Positions 7,343 through 17,100 of a DNA stretch of 64,000 nt are shown one piece after another (within the stretch, counting starts at the first letter, position 1; each line of letters starts with the position of its first letter). The notes under the pieces were generated by a model, which saw nothing but the letters and a program-made list of their open reading frames with translations, searched no databases and had not been told where the DNA came from. This DNA comes from Frigoribacterium sp. MEB024 (lineage in GTDB: Bacteria; Actinomycetota; Actinomycetes; Actinomycetales; Microbacteriaceae), in NCBI RefSeq assembly GCF_000878135.1, contig NZ_JXQZ01000002.1, positions 1-64,000 of the forward strand, written 5' to 3'. The position numbers were made by a program, and so were the translations under genes.

Positions 7343-8440
7343 CTACTTGGTGAGCGGCTCGAGCGTCGTGTCGTTGGCGTACGCCTCGGCGGCGTTGTCC
7401 TTGGTCACGATCTGCGGGGGCAGCAGATAGGCCGGGACGACCTTGCTGCCGTTGTCGTACGACTTGTCGTCGTTCGTCTCGGCCTTGTCGCCCTTGCTGA
7501 GCGAGCTGACCATCGCGACGGCCTGCTTCACGAGGTTGCGGGTGTCCTTGTTGATGGTCGAGTACTGCTCGCCGGCCATGATCGACTTGACCGACTCGAC
7601 CTCGGAGTCCTGACCGGTGACGGTCGGGATGTCCTTGCCGGCCTGCTTCACCGAGGTGATGATGGCGCGGGCCAGGGTGTCGTTCGGGCTCAGGACGCCG
7701 TCGAGCTCCTTGTCACCGTAGGTGCTGGTGAGCAGCGAGTCCATGCGACGCTGAGCGTTCTCGGGCTTCCAGCCGTCGGTCGCCGTCTGCTTGATGTCGG
7801 TCTGGCCCGAGGCGACGACGAGGGTGCCGTCGTCGATCTTCGGCTGCAGGACGCTCATCGCGCCGTCGAAGAAGACCTTCGAGTTGGCGTCGTCCGACGA
7901 GCCGGAGAACAGCTCGACGTTGTAGGGGCCGTCGGCCTTCTTCGCGGCCATGCCGTCGAGCAGGGCCTGGCCCTGGAGCTCGCCGACCTTGAAGTTGTCG
8001 TACGCGACGTAGTAGTCGACGTCCTCGGTGTTGAGGATCAGGCGGTCGTAGGCGATGACCACGGCGCCGGCGTCGTGGGCGGCCTTGACCTGGGTGCCGA
8101 GCTGGCCACCGTCGGCGGCACCGATGATGATGACCTTGGCGCCCTTGGTGACCATGGACTGGATCTCGTCCTGCTGGTTCGCGACGGTGCCGCTGGCGGC
8201 CGCGTACTGCACGTCGGGCTTGAACCCGGCGTCCGTGAGGTCCTTGGTGAACAGGTCACCGGCGAGGACCCAGTTCTCGCTCGTCTTGGCGGGCAGGGCC
8301 ACGCCGATGGTCGAGCCGGACTCGAAGCCCGAGGCCGCGTCGCCCGAACCCGCGTCGGTGCGGGCCGAGTTCGAGCAGCCGCTCAGGATCAGCGTCGTTG
8401 CTGCGGCGACCGCGAAGGTCGTCAGCGCGAGTTTGCGCAT
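7343..8440 (-). CDS. chvE: ChvE-like monosaccharide-binding lipoprotein
   Basis: This 365-residue protein is the solute-binding subunit of a multiple-monosaccharide ABC importer. It starts with a lipoprotein signal peptide ending in the lipobox LILSGC (Cys22), so it should be anchored outside the membrane. The mature part has the periplasmic-binding-protein type 1 fold, with TIGVALPAKTSENWVL near the start, VIIIGAADGGQLG and VVIAYDRLI in the first lobe, and a VTGQDSEVESVKSI stretch typical of ChvE/XylF-like xylose, glucose or arabinose binders. It is the last gene of the ATPase-permease-binding-protein operon. The exact sugar is not determined. Confidence 0.85.
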   Translation of the reverse strand: MRKLALTTFAVAAATTLILSGCSNSARTDAGSGDAASGFESGSTIGVALPAKTSENWVLAGDLFTKDLTDAGFKPDVQYAAASGTVANQQDEIQSMVTKGAKVIIIGAADGGQLGTQVKAAHDAGAVVIAYDRLILNTEDVDYYVAYDNFKVGELQGQALLDGMAAKKADGPYNVELFSGSSDDANSKVFFDGAMSVLQPKIDDGTLVVASGQTDIKQTATDGWKPENAQRRMDSLLTSTYGDKELDGVLSPNDTLARAIITSVKQAGKDIPTVTGQDSEVESVKSIMAGEQYSTINKDTRNLVKQAVAMVSSLSKGDKAETNDDKSYDNGSKVVPAYLLPPQIVTKDNAAEAYANDTTLEPLTK

Positions 8441-8550
8441 GCTGTGTCTACTTTCTCGTTGTGAGGGGTGATGCCGTGTGGTCGCCCGCGGTGCGGACTC
8501 CCGGTGGAGGCGCGCCCGGCCGTCGATGGACGGGCGCGCGGGTGGTGGGT

Positions 8551-9918
8551 CTAGTTGGGCGTCGTGGCCTTGGGACGCTGCACGTCCGAGATGTCGCCGT
8601 TCGGGGTGAGGGCGGGCTCGGTCGTCTCGGCGTCGCGACCGACGCCGTTCTGGGCGCCCGGGGGCAGGTCGGAGGCCGCGATGCCGTTCTTGTCGCGACG
8701 CAGGCCCCGGGTGAGGAACCCGGTGATGGAAGGACGACCCTGGCTCTTGTTGTAGACGTCGACCGCGACCGCGATCAGGAGCACGAGGCCCTTGATCATC
8801 TGCACCTTGTCGGAGCCGACGCCCATGAGCTGCAGGCCGTTGTTCAGCACGGCGATGACGAAACCACCGACGATCGAGCCGGTCACCGTGCCGATGCCGC
8901 CGGCGACGGCGGCACCACCGATGAAGACCGAGGCGATGGCGTCGAGCTCCCAGTTGAGGCCGTCCTGCGGGCCGGAGGCACCGGCACGGGCGACGTAGAT
9001 CATGCCGGCCAGAGCGGCGAGCACGGACATGTTCATCATGACGAAGAAGTTGATGCGCTTCGCCTTGACGCCCGAGAGCTCGGCGGCGTGAGAGTTGCCA
9101 CCCACCGCGTAGATGTGCCGACCGAAGATCGTGTTCTGCGTGACGAAGCCGTAGACCAGGACGAGCACGCCGAGGATGATGCCCGAGATCGGGAACGACG
9201 TCCCGACGCGGCCGCCGGCGAACAGCGTCGCGGCGTAGGCGATGATCGCGACCAGCACGACCAGCTTGACGGCGCTGACCCAGAGGGGAGCCCGCTCGGA
9301 GCCCATCTTCTGCTGGATGCGACGCAGACGGAACTCGTTGTAGACCACGGCGACGATGATGACGAGGCCGAGCAGCAGGGTCGCGTTGTTGTAGCCGGTG
9401 TTCGGACCGAACTCGGGGAGGTAACCCGCGCCGATGACCGTGAAGCCCTCGGGGACCGGGATGGTGTCGGCGTTGCCGACGAACTGGTTGGCACCGCGGA
9501 AGAGCAGCATGCCGGCCAGCGTCACGATGAAGGCGGGGACGCCGACGTAGGCGACCCAGAAGCCCTGCCAGGCACCGATGACCACGCCGACCACGAGGCC
9601 GAGCAGGATCGCGGCACCCCACGGAAGACCCCAGCTGTCCATCGCCTTGGCGACGACGATGCCGCTGAAGGCGGCGACCGAACCGACCGAGAGGTCGATG
9701 TGACCGGCCACGATGACCATCACCATGCCGATGGCGAGGATCAGGATGTACGAGTACTGGCTGACCAGGGCGATGAGGTTCGTGGGCTGCAGGGTGAGCC
9801 CGTCGGTCAGCACCTGGAAGATCAGGATGGCCACGACGAGCGTCGCGATCATGCCGAACTGGCGCGCGTTCGACGTGTTGCCGCCGAACACCTTCTTCAG
9901 GTCTTTGATGCCACTCAT
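8551..9918 (-). CDS. gguB: GguB/MmsB-type monosaccharide ABC permease
   Basis: This 455-residue protein has ten or more hydrophobic segments and the BPD-transp-2 hallmarks of ribose/xylose permeases. They include [17 protein letters not shown] near residue 75, [13 protein letters not shown] near 130 and [19 protein letters not shown] in the cytoplasmic EAA-like loop. It forms the membrane channel for the neighbouring ATPase and ChvE-like protein. The ATG at 9918 overlaps the stop of the ATPase gene (ATGA), showing translational coupling. About 45 polar residues form a C-terminal tail. The assignment to the GguB/MmsB branch rests on partner type and length. Confidence 0.85.
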   Translation of the reverse strand: MSGIKDLKKVFGGNTSNARQFGMIATLVVAILIFQVLTDGLTLQPTNLIALVSQYSYILILAIGMVMVIVAGHIDLSVGSVAAFSGIVVAKAMDSWGLPWGAAILLGLVVGVVIGAWQGFWVAYVGVPAFIVTLAGMLLFRGANQFVGNADTIPVPEGFTVIGAGYLPEFGPNTGYNNATLLLGLVIIVAVVYNEFRLRRIQQKMGSERAPLWVSAVKLVVLVAIIAYAATLFAGGRVGTSFPISGIILGVLVLVYGFVTQNTIFGRHIYAVGGNSHAAELSGVKAKRINFFVMMNMSVLAALAGMIYVARAGASGPQDGLNWELDAIASVFIGGAAVAGGIGTVTGSIVGGFVIAVLNNGLQLMGVGSDKVQMIKGLVLLIAVAVDVYNKSQGRPSITGFLTRGLRRDKNGIAASDLPPGAQNGVGRDAETTEPALTPNGDISDVQRPKATTPN

Positions 9919-11474
9919 GCGGCTTGCTCCTTCTTCTTCGAGGTCATGGTTCGCATGAGCGTCTCGGCGTCGGCCTCGGAGGCCTCGATCTCGTTCGTGA
10001 CGGAACCCTCGAAGATCGTGTAGATGCGATCGGAGAGCCCCAGCAGCTCGGGCAGTTCGGACGAGATGACGATCACGCCTTTGCCCTGGGCCGCGAGCTG
10101 GTTGATGATGTTGTAGATCTCGAACTTGGCGCCCACGTCGATGCCTCGCGTGGGCTCGTCGAGGATGAGCAGGTCGGGGTCGGTGAACATCCACTTCGCC
10201 AGGACGACCTTCTGCTGGTTGCCGCCGGACAGCTTGGCGACCCCTTCGTCGACCGTGGGGGTCTTGACGCGCAGGCTCTTGCGGTAGTCCTCGGCGATCG
10301 AGTGCTCTTCGTAGGTGTTGACCACGGAGGCCTTCGAGATCTTGGTGAGCTTGGCCGCGACCGTCGAGCGCTTGATGTCGTCGAGCAGGTTGAGCCCCAG
10401 CACCTTCCGGTCTTCGGAGACGTAGGCCAGGCCGTTGTCGATCGCGTCCGAGACGTTCTTGATCTCGATCTTCTCGCCGTCCTTGACGATCTCGCCCGAG
10501 ACGAACTGACCGTACGAGCGACCGAAGATGCTCATCGCGAGCTCGGTGCGACCGGCGCCCATGAGGCCGGCCAGGCCGACGATCTCGCCCTTGCGGACGG
10601 TGATGGACGAGCCCTTGCAGACGAAGCGCTCGGCGGTCTGCGGGTGGCGCACCCACCAGTCCTTGACCTCGAAGAAGACCTCGCCGATCTTCGGCGTGCG
10701 GTCGGGGAACCGGCTGGCCAGGTTGCGGCCGACCATGCCGCGGATGATGCGGTCCTCGTTGACGCCGTCTTCTTTCACGTCGAGCGTCTCGATGGTCTTG
10801 CCGTCACGGATGATCGTGATGGAGTCGGCGATGGCCTCGATCTCGTTGAGCTTGTGGCTGATCATGATCGACGAGATGCCGCGACCCTTGAGGCCCCGGA
10901 TCAGGTCGAGCAGGTGCTGCGAGTCGGCCTCGTTCAGGGCGGCGGTCGGCTCGTCGAGGATCAGCAGCTTGACGTTCTTGTTGAGCGCCTTGGCGATCTC
11001 GACGAGCTGCTGCTTGCCCACGCCGAGGTTCTTGATGGCGGTGTCGGGGTCGTCCTTGAGGCCCACGCGGGCGAGCAGGTCGATCGCCTTCGTCTTGGCC
11101 GCGCGCCAGTCGATGGCCCCGAAGCGGGTCGGCTCGTTGCCGAGGAAGATGTTCTCGGTGATGGAGAGCTCGGGGATCAGCGCCAGCTCTTGGTGGATGA
11201 TCACGATGCCCTGCGACTCGCTCGAGCGGATGTCGCGGAAGCGCATCTCGGCCCCCTGGTAGACGATGTCGCCCGTGTAGGTGCCGAACGGGTAGACGCC
11301 CGAGAGGACCTTCATCAGCGTCGACTTGCCGGCGCCGTTCTCGCCGCAGATCGCGTGCACCTCACCGGCGCGGACCTGCATCGACACGTCGTCGAGCGCC
11401 TTGACGCCCGGGAACTCCTTCGTGATGGAGCGCATCTCGAGGATGACGGGAGAATCAACGCCCATGCGGGGCAC
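9915..11474 (-). CDS. gguA: GguA/MmsA-type monosaccharide ABC ATPase (two fused ATPase domains)
   Basis: This 519-residue protein contains two ABC domains in tandem, as in XylG, RbsA and GguA. The first has Walker [15 protein letters not shown] near residue 46, the signature-like [15 protein letters not shown] and Walker [12 protein letters not shown]. The second has a degenerate Walker A ([10 protein letters not shown]), a good signature [15 protein letters not shown] and [14 protein letters not shown]. It powers import of a monosaccharide by the downstream permease and ChvE-like protein. GTG and ATG choices near 11462-11474 differ by only a few residues. A promoter and a LacI-type operator lie upstream, so repression by the adjacent LacI protein is likely. 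Confidence 0.88.
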   Translation of the reverse strand: MPRMGVDSPVILEMRSITKEFPGVKALDDVSMQVRAGEVHAICGENGAGKSTLMKVLSGVYPFGTYTGDIVYQGAEMRFRDIRSSESQGIVIIHQELALIPELSITENIFLGNEPTRFGAIDWRAAKTKAIDLLARVGLKDDPDTAIKNLGVGKQQLVEIAKALNKNVKLLILDEPTAALNEADSQHLLDLIRGLKGRGISSIMISHKLNEIEAIADSITIIRDGKTIETLDVKEDGVNEDRIIRGMVGRNLASRFPDRTPKIGEVFFEVKDWWVRHPQTAERFVCKGSSITVRKGEIVGLAGLMGAGRTELAMSIFGRSYGQFVSGEIVKDGEKIEIKNVSDAIDNGLAYVSEDRKVLGLNLLDDIKRSTVAAKLTKISKASVVNTYEEHSIAEDYRKSLRVKTPTVDEGVAKLSGGNQQKVVLAKWMFTDPDLLILDEPTRGIDVGAKFEIYNIINQLAAQGKGVIVISSELPELLGLSDRIYTIFEGSVTNEIEASEADAETLMRTMTSKKKEQAA

Positions 11475-11652
11475 CCCCGGGGATGTGGCTGCTCGCGAGC
11501 TGTTCGCTCTGCGTCACGGCACTGGGCACGTCGTCCTCGACCTTCGACCTCGTCGTCGTCCGTCGGTGATGTGCACCGACGGGCATCCTGTGATTCGTCG
11601 CCGCCGTGCCGGGCCGTTCGTCGAGCCTGGCGAAGGGGCCGGACCCGCCGAA

Positions 11653-11666
11653 TGTGACCGTTCACA
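11653..11666. promoter_or_regulatory. LacI-type operator for the monosaccharide importer operon
   Basis: The palindrome TGTGACCGTTCACA (arms TGTGA/TCACA, 4-bp centre) lies just downstream of the -10 box of the importer promoter. It matches 13 of 14 bases of a second site before the lacI-family gene (12848-12861), which supports shared control by that repressor. Confidence 0.7.
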
Positions 11667-11680
11667 CTGCGACTGGAGCA

Positions 11681-11709
11681 AAGCTAATCCCGAGAGGGGA
11701 TGCTGTCAA
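11681..11709 (-). promoter_or_regulatory. Sigma70-type promoter of the monosaccharide importer operon
   Basis: On the minus strand TTGACA (11704-11709) is followed after exactly 17 bases by TAGCTT (11681-11686). The operator at 11653-11666 would lie at about +8 to +21, a repressing position. The rest of the 324-bp gap 11475-11798 shows nothing else clear. Confidence 0.7.
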
Positions 11710-11798
11710 ATGCCGATGCCGATCCGTTATGGAACGCAGGCCGGCCGACGCGCGCCGCACCTCCTGAGGGCTCGTCCCGCCGTGTGGCGCCGGGCCGG

Positions 11799-12818
11799 TC
11801 AGAGGAACCAGGGGCGCGAGGTCGAGCCGCGCACCACCAGTTCCGGAGGGATCAACGTGCGGTCGACGACCGTGCCGCCCTCGAGCTCGGCCACGACGAG
11901 TTCGACGGCGCGCCGGCCGATCAGGGCGAAGTCCTGACGCACGGTCGTGAGCGGCGGCCACAGGTGCGGCGCGGTCGGCGAGTCGTCGAAACCGACGACG
12001 CTGACCTCGCGGGGCACGTCGACGTCGGCCTCGCGGAAGGCGTGCAACAAGCCCACGGCCATCAGGTCGTTGGCCGAGAAGACGGCGGTGAAGTCGCGGC
12101 GACGCAGCAGTTCTTGCCCGGCCGTGTAGCCGAAGTCGGCGGTCAGGTCGCCGAGGATGGGCGGCTCGATCGACAACTCGGCCTCGCCCATCTCGAAGAG
12201 GAAGCCCTGCATCCGCTCGTCGGCCTCGATCCAGTCCTGAGGGCCGGCGACGTGCACGATGTGCCGATGGCCGAGGTCGATCAGGTGCCGGGTGGCGAGG
12301 CGCGCCCCTTCGAACTGGTCGACCGAGAGGCTGTGCGCCCGGGCCCGCTGCGTCGAGTCGAGAGCGACGATGGGCACGTCGAGGTCGAGCTCGTCGATCA
12401 CGTCGAAGAACTTGCGTTGCGGAGCGATGACGATGATCGCCTCGACCGCCTGGGCGGTCAGCAGCTGCAGACTCGCCCGGACGTCGTCCGACACCGTGGT
12501 CGTGCTCGCGATGCTCAGCCGATAGCCGGCGGTGCGGGCCGCGACCTCGATGGCGTTGACGATCGTCTGCGGCCCGAAGTGGACGTTCTGCAGGGTGAGC
12601 ACGCCGATCGCCTTCGACCGGCTGGTGACCAGGGCCCGCGCGGCCTGGTTCGGCCGGTAGCCGATCTCGTCGATGACGTCGAGCACCTTCTGCCGGGTGC
12701 TCGGCCGGATGCTGGGGCTGTCGTTGAGCACGCGCGAGACGGTCTGGTACGAGACCCCCGCGAGGGCGGCGACGTCGCGGATGTTGGGAGCACGCACCTT
12801 GTCGATGTCAGGCTTCAC
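11799..12818 (-). CDS. LacI-family repressor of the monosaccharide importer
   Basis: This 339-residue protein has a LacI helix-turn-helix at the N-terminus (NIRDVAALAGVSYQTVSRVL) with the hinge helix region following, then a periplasmic-binding-like sugar domain (KAIGVLTLQNVHFGPQ and later VVGFDDSPTAPHLWPPLTTV). The GTG at 12818 is preferred to one at 12860, because GGAG precedes it at the right spacing and the upstream GTG would place the operator inside the gene. It lies directly upstream of the importer on the same strand. Matching palindromes before both transcription units point to repression of the importer and of itself, relieved by the imported sugar. Confidence 0.85.
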   Translation of the reverse strand: MKPDIDKVRAPNIRDVAALAGVSYQTVSRVLNDSPSIRPSTRQKVLDVIDEIGYRPNQAARALVTSRSKAIGVLTLQNVHFGPQTIVNAIEVAARTAGYRLSIASTTTVSDDVRASLQLLTAQAVEAIIVIAPQRKFFDVIDELDLDVPIVALDSTQRARAHSLSVDQFEGARLATRHLIDLGHRHIVHVAGPQDWIEADERMQGFLFEMGEAELSIEPPILGDLTADFGYTAGQELLRRRDFTAVFSANDLMAVGLLHAFREADVDVPREVSVVGFDDSPTAPHLWPPLTTVRQDFALIGRRAVELVVAELEGGTVVDRTLIPPELVVRGSTSRPWFL

Positions 12819-12847
12819 CGTCGCTCCGTCGCTCTGTGACCGGATGA

Positions 12848-12861
12848 TGTGACCGTACACA
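12848..12861. promoter_or_regulatory. LacI-type operator before the repressor gene
   Basis: The site TGTGACCGTACACA lies 30-43 bases upstream of the chosen start and 16 bases beyond a minus-strand -10 box (CATAAT, 12878-12883). It differs by one base from the importer operator and fits autorepression. Confidence 0.65.
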
Positions 12862-12984
12862 TCGTCGTCCGGAGACCATTATGCATTCCCCGGAGGCCGC
12901 CCAAGACCCGTCCGGGGGTCACCACCGCGTCATGCCCTCCACTCGCCGGTCGAGCGCCGGCGCCGTCGGCCGGAGGAGGCGCGG

Positions 12985-14364
12985 TCACCGACCGCGGGGC
13001 ACCGCCCGGCCGCTGAGGGCGAGCGCCAGCACCGCCACGCCCGTGCCGACCGTGAAGCAGGCGACGAAGGCGATCGGGCTGGACGCCCCGCCGAGCAGCC
13101 CGAAGGCGGCCCCGGTCAGCGCCAGCGCGACGGCCGAGCCGGTGGAGTCGGCGATGGTCAGCGCCGAGCTGTTGAACCCGCGCGCGGACTCGGTCGAGAG
13201 GGCGAGGACGAGCACCGAGAAGCGCGGGTACATGAACCCCATGCCGAACCCCGCGACGGCCCAGGTCGCGATGAGGAAGGCCGGTGGCAGGTGGAACAGG
13301 GGGGTCAGCGCCGCGACGACGACGCCGATCAGCACCAGGACGATGCCGATGCGGATGCCGTCGCGCTGGGCCACCCGGTCGCCGAGCCGCCCCTGCACCC
13401 AGCTGGCGAACGCCCAGCCGAGCGCCCCGAGGGTCAGGGTGACCCCCGAGGCCGAGGCGCTGAAGTCGTATTCGGCCGAGAGCATGTACGGGATGTACAC
13501 CTCGCTGCCGAGGAACGCCGCCCCGACCAGGCCGCGCAGCAGCACCAGGGTGGGCAGCCCCGGGGTCGCGCGCAACGTGCCGGGCGGCAGCAGGGGCCTC
13601 AGGGCCACGGCGAGCACGACGACCGCCAGGACGATGACGACGACGGTGAGCCAGGTCGGGAACTCGGACACGAGGTTCAGGGCCAGCACGCCGAGGGCCG
13701 CGCCGATCGACCAGAGGATGCGGCCGATGCTCCACGGGACGCGCTGCCCGCCCTCGGCCACCACGGGCGGAGGGACGCGACGCAGGCTCGGCAGGACGGC
13801 GAAGAACGCCGGCACGGCGAGGCCCAGCGCCCCGAGGAAGACCCAGTGCCAGCCCACCGTCTCGGCCACGACGCCGGCGACGAGCGGCCCGACCAGCCCC
13901 GGCACGACCCAGGCCGCGGCGAAGCCCGCGAAGATCGAGGGGTGCAGACCCGGCGGGTAGAGCCGGGCGACCATGACGTAGAGCCCGACGATGACCGCGC
14001 CCGAGCCGACGCCCTGGACCAGGCGGCCGAGCAGCAGCACGACCATGTCGGGCGCGGTGCCGACGACGAGCAGCCCGACGGCGAACAGCAGCATCGACGC
14101 GATGACGACGACGCGGGGCCCGCTGCGGTCGGCCCAGTTGCCCGCCACCACCATGCCGACCAGGCCCGAGGCGAGGGGCGCGGCGAAGCTGAGCGAGTAG
14201 AGCGCCTCGCCGTCGAGCTCGCGGCTGATGATCGGCATGATCGTCGTGACCGCGAGCGACTCGAAGGCCGCGATGCCGATCAACGCGCACATGCCCAGCG
14301 TGGCGAGCCGGTACCGACCGCTGAGCACGCCCTCGGGGCGGGTGCTCACGGCGGCGTCGGACAT
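12985..14364 (-). CDS. MFS transporter, EmrB/QacA-like
   Basis: This 459-residue protein has about fourteen hydrophobic segments. It carries the MFS motif A region GNWADRSGPRVVVI between helices 2 and 3 and RLVQGVGSGAVIVGLYVMVA near helices 4-5, typical of drug:H+ antiporters. The family exports hydrophobic or toxic compounds; nothing nearby reveals the substrate. TAGGCT six bases before the ATG at 14364 supports the start and a leaderless transcript. An AGGAGGCGCG motif (12974-12983) lies immediately after the stop codon. Confidence 0.8.
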   Translation of the reverse strand: MSDAAVSTRPEGVLSGRYRLATLGMCALIGIAAFESLAVTTIMPIISRELDGEALYSLSFAAPLASGLVGMVVAGNWADRSGPRVVVIASMLLFAVGLLVVGTAPDMVVLLLGRLVQGVGSGAVIVGLYVMVARLYPPGLHPSIFAGFAAAWVVPGLVGPLVAGVVAETVGWHWVFLGALGLAVPAFFAVLPSLRRVPPPVVAEGGQRVPWSIGRILWSIGAALGVLALNLVSEFPTWLTVVVIVLAVVVLAVALRPLLPPGTLRATPGLPTLVLLRGLVGAAFLGSEVYIPYMLSAEYDFSASASGVTLTLGALGWAFASWVQGRLGDRVAQRDGIRIGIVLVLIGVVVAALTPLFHLPPAFLIATWAVAGFGMGFMYPRFSVLVLALSTESARGFNSSALTIADSTGSAVALALTGAAFGLLGGASSPIAFVACFTVGTGVAVLALALSGRAVPRGR

Positions 14365-14370
14365 GCGACG

Positions 14371-14376
14371 AGCCTA
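14371..14376 (-). promoter_or_regulatory. Leaderless-type -10 box for the MFS gene
   Basis: On the minus strand TAGGCT lies six bases before the ATG at 14364. Confidence 0.5.
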
Positions 14377-14419
14377 GGCCGAGCCGCCGACACGACGCGA
14401 CGGCGAGGGACGGGACGCG

Positions 14420-14474
14420 ACGACCCGAGGAGGCGCGGTGAAGGACTCCCCCGCACCGCGCCTCCTCGGGTCGT
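14420..14474 (-). terminator. 21-bp perfect inverted repeat after the cystathionine gamma-synthase gene
   Basis: Two oppositely oriented copies of the AGGAGGCGCG motif with matching flanks form a perfect 21-bp stem (14420-14440 with 14454-14474) around a 13-base loop. It begins 13 bp after the stop codon of the metB-like gene and could act as its terminator, though no T-run follows. It may equally be a small palindromic repeat element. Confidence 0.55.
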
Positions 14475-14486
14475 GTCGCGAGCCGC

Positions 14487-15641
14487 CTAGGCGTCGAGGC
14501 GCGAGAGCGCCTGCGTGACGTCGCCGAGCAGGTCGTCGACGTCCTCGATGCCGACCGACAGCCGCACGATCGAGTCGGGCACCTCGAGCTCGGTGCCGCG
14601 CACCGAGGCGTGGGTCATCTCGCTCGGGTAGCCGATCAGCGACTCGACGCCGCCGAGCGACTCGGCCAGCTGGAACAGCTCGGTCGACTCGGCGAACCGC
14701 CGGGCCGCCGCGGCACCCGCGGTCAACTGGACCGAGAGCATGCCGCCGAACGCCCGCATCTGCCGGGCGGCGAGCTCGTGCCCCGGGTGCGACTCGAGCC
14801 CCGGGTAGTAGACGCGCTCGACGGCCGGGTGGCCCTCGAGTGCGTGGGCGATCGCCAGCGCGTTGGACGAGTGGCGGTCGACGCGCACGCCGAGCGTCTT
14901 GATGCCGCGCACCGTCAGCCAGGCCTCCATCGGCGCCGACACGGCTCCGACGCCGAACTGGATGAAACCGACCTTCGCGGCGAGCTCGTCGTCGCGCACG
15001 ACCACGGCCCCGCCGACGACGTCCGAGTGGCCGCCGATGTACTTCGTCGTCGAGTGCACGACCGCGTCGGCCCCGAGCGCCAGGGGCTGCTGCAGGTACG
15101 GCGACGCGAAGGTGTTGTCGACGACGACGACGGCTCCGGCCGCGTGACCGATCTCGGCGAGCGCCGCGATGTCGCTGATCTTCATCAGCGGGTTGCTGGG
15201 CGTCTCGACCCAGAGGACGGCCGTCGGGGCGGCCTGGACGGCGGCGCGCACGGCGTCGAGGTCGCTCATCTCGACCGTGTCGAGCGTGACTCCCCAGGGC
15301 ACCCAGACCCGGTTGACGAGGCGGTGCGTGCCGCCGTAGACGTCGTTGCCCATGACGATGCGCGTGCCGGGCGCCAGGACCGAGCGCAGCAGCGCGTCCT
15401 CGGCCGACAGCCCCGACGCGAAGCTGAACGCCGCGGCGCCGCCCTCGAGGTCGGCGAGCAGGGTCTGCAGCGAGTCGCGCGTCGGGTTCGCCGACCGGGC
15501 GTACTCGTAGCCGCCGCGGAACCCGCCGATGCCGTCCTGCACGAAGGTGGACGACTGGTAGATCGGGGGGACGACGGCACCGGTGGTGGGGTCGAACTCC
15601 TGGCCGGCGTGGATCGCCCGGGTCGAGAAACCGTGGGTCAT
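14487..15641 (-). CDS. metB: Cystathionine gamma-synthase/gamma-lyase (PLP enzyme)
   Basis: This 384-residue enzyme belongs to the Cys/Met-metabolism PLP family. It opens with FSTRAIHAGQEFDPTTGAVV, has YARSANPTRDSLQ, and carries the PLP lysine in HSTTKYIGGHSDVVGG. As a synthase it would join O-acetylhomoserine with cysteine; as a lyase it would split cystathionine to cysteine. The position just after cystathionine beta-synthase suggests the lyase role in reverse transsulfuration, which sequence alone cannot settle. The ATG at 15641 is chosen because AAAGGACACCCC precedes it at good spacing. The two genes are 94 bp apart and probably co-transcribed. Confidence 0.85.
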   Translation of the reverse strand: MTHGFSTRAIHAGQEFDPTTGAVVPPIYQSSTFVQDGIGGFRGGYEYARSANPTRDSLQTLLADLEGGAAAFSFASGLSAEDALLRSVLAPGTRIVMGNDVYGGTHRLVNRVWVPWGVTLDTVEMSDLDAVRAAVQAAPTAVLWVETPSNPLMKISDIAALAEIGHAAGAVVVVDNTFASPYLQQPLALGADAVVHSTTKYIGGHSDVVGGAVVVRDDELAAKVGFIQFGVGAVSAPMEAWLTVRGIKTLGVRVDRHSSNALAIAHALEGHPAVERVYYPGLESHPGHELAARQMRAFGGMLSVQLTAGAAAARRFAESTELFQLAESLGGVESLIGYPSEMTHASVRGTELEVPDSIVRLSVGIEDVDDLLGDVTQALSRLDA

Positions 15642-15735
15642 GGGGTGTCCTTTCGAGGGGGACGGGTGGTGCGCAGACGGAGGGGGACGAGGAGGCTCGG
15701 GTCGGGTCACCGGATCACGGTGCCGATCCGGCCGC

Positions 15736-17100
15736 TCAGGAGGAGAGGAAGGAGAGGACGTCCTGGCGGGTGACGACGCCGACCGGGCGGCCGTCGTCGG
15801 TGACGAGCAGGGCGTCGACCGACTCGAGCGCGGACCGGGCCGCCGAGACGGGCTCGTTCACGCCGATCAACGGCAGCGGGTCGCCGAGGTACGCCGAGAC
15901 GGCGTCGCCCATGGTCGCGCCGCCGCGGAAGATCGCCTCGAGCAGCGCCTTCTCTTCGATGGCGCCGACGACCTCGCCGATCACGACCGGGGGCTCGGCC
16001 GAGAGCACCGGCATCTGCGAGACGCCGTAGGTCTTCATGATGCCGATCACGTCGTGGACGGTGTCGGACGGGTGGGCGTGGACGAGGTCGGGCAGCTGGC
16101 CCGTCTTCGACGCGATCAGGTCGCGGACCGACCGCTCGTCGTGACTGACGCCGAAGCCGTACGAGCGCATCCACGCGTCGTTGAAGATCTTGCCGAGGTA
16201 GCCGCGCCCGCTGTCGGGCAGCAGGGCGACGACGACGTCGTCCGGGCCGAGCTCGCGGGCCACGTCGAGGGCGGCCGCGACGGCCAGGCCGGACGAGCCG
16301 CCGACCAGCAGGCCCTCTTCGCGGGCGAGGCGTCGGGTCAGCTCGAACGAGCGGGCGTCGTCCGCGGCGATGATGCGGTCGACGACCGAGGGGTCGTAGG
16401 CGGCCGGCCAGAAGTCCTCGCCGACGCCCTCGAGCAGATAGGGGCGACCGGTGCCGCCGCTGTAGACGCTGCCCTCGGGGTCGGCGCCGACGACCTGCAC
16501 CGCGCCTCCGGAGACCTCTTTGAGGTAGCGGCCCGTGCCGCTGATGGTGCCGCCGGTGCCGACGCCCGCGACGAAGTGCGTGATGCGGCCGTCGGTGTCG
16601 CGCCAGATCTCGGGGCCGGTCGTCTCGTAATGGCTGAGCGGGCCGTTGGGGTTGGCGTACTGGTTCGGCTTGAACGCCCCGGGGATCTCGCGCGCCAGGC
16701 GGTCGGAGACGCTGTAGTACGACTCGGGGCTGGTCGGTTCGACGGCGGTCGGCGTGACGACGATCTCGGCACCGTAGGCCTTGAGCACGTTGCGCTTGTC
16801 CTCGCCGACCTTGTCGGGCAGGACGAAGACGCAGCGGTAGCCGCGCTGTTGGGCGACCAGGGCCAGGCCCACGCCGGTGTTGCCGCTGGTCGGCTCGACG
16901 ATCGTGCCGCCGGGCTTCAGGAGGCCCTCGCGTTCGGCCGCGTCGATGATGCGCGTCGCGATGCGGTCCTTCGACGAGCCGCCCGGGTTGACGTACTCGA
17001 CCTTGACGAGCACCGTCGCCGTGATGCCCTCGGTCACCTTGTTCAGCTTGACGAGCGGCGTGTCACCGATCAGGTCGAGGACGGTCTCGGCGTACTTCAC
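15736..17100 (-). CDS. cbs: Cystathionine beta-synthase with C-terminal CBS domains
   Basis: This 454-residue enzyme has an N-terminal PLP fold of the cysteine synthase family. The PLP lysine is Lys44 in NPGGSSKDR, and the phosphate-binding loop EPTSGNTGVGLA follows near residue 72. After about residue 335 come two CBS motifs (ending in GVVTRQDVLSFLSS), which bind adenosyl ligands in related enzymes. It condenses serine with homocysteine to cystathionine. The GTG at 17100 has GGAG about six bases upstream. Together with the downstream gamma-synthase/lyase gene it forms a methionine-to-cysteine transsulfuration unit. Confidence 0.88.
   Translation of the reverse strand: MKYAETVLDLIGDTPLVKLNKVTEGITATVLVKVEYVNPGGSSKDRIATRIIDAAEREGLLKPGGTIVEPTSGNTGVGLALVAQQRGYRCVFVLPDKVGEDKRNVLKAYGAEIVVTPTAVEPTSPESYYSVSDRLAREIPGAFKPNQYANPNGPLSHYETTGPEIWRDTDGRITHFVAGVGTGGTISGTGRYLKEVSGGAVQVVGADPEGSVYSGGTGRPYLLEGVGEDFWPAAYDPSVVDRIIAADDARSFELTRRLAREEGLLVGGSSGLAVAAALDVARELGPDDVVVALLPDSGRGYLGKIFNDAWMRSYGFGVSHDERSVRDLIASKTGQLPDLVHAHPSDTVHDVIGIMKTYGVSQMPVLSAEPPVVIGEVVGAIEEKALLEAIFRGGATMGDAVSAYLGDPLPLIGVNEPVSAARSALESVDALLVTDDGRPVGVVTRQDVLSFLSS

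Noticed and set aside
12858-12860. The GTG at 12860 as the start of the LacI-family gene.
   Set aside because: It would place the palindromic operator inside the coding region and lacks a ribosome binding site; the GTG at 12818 has both correct spacing and GGAG.
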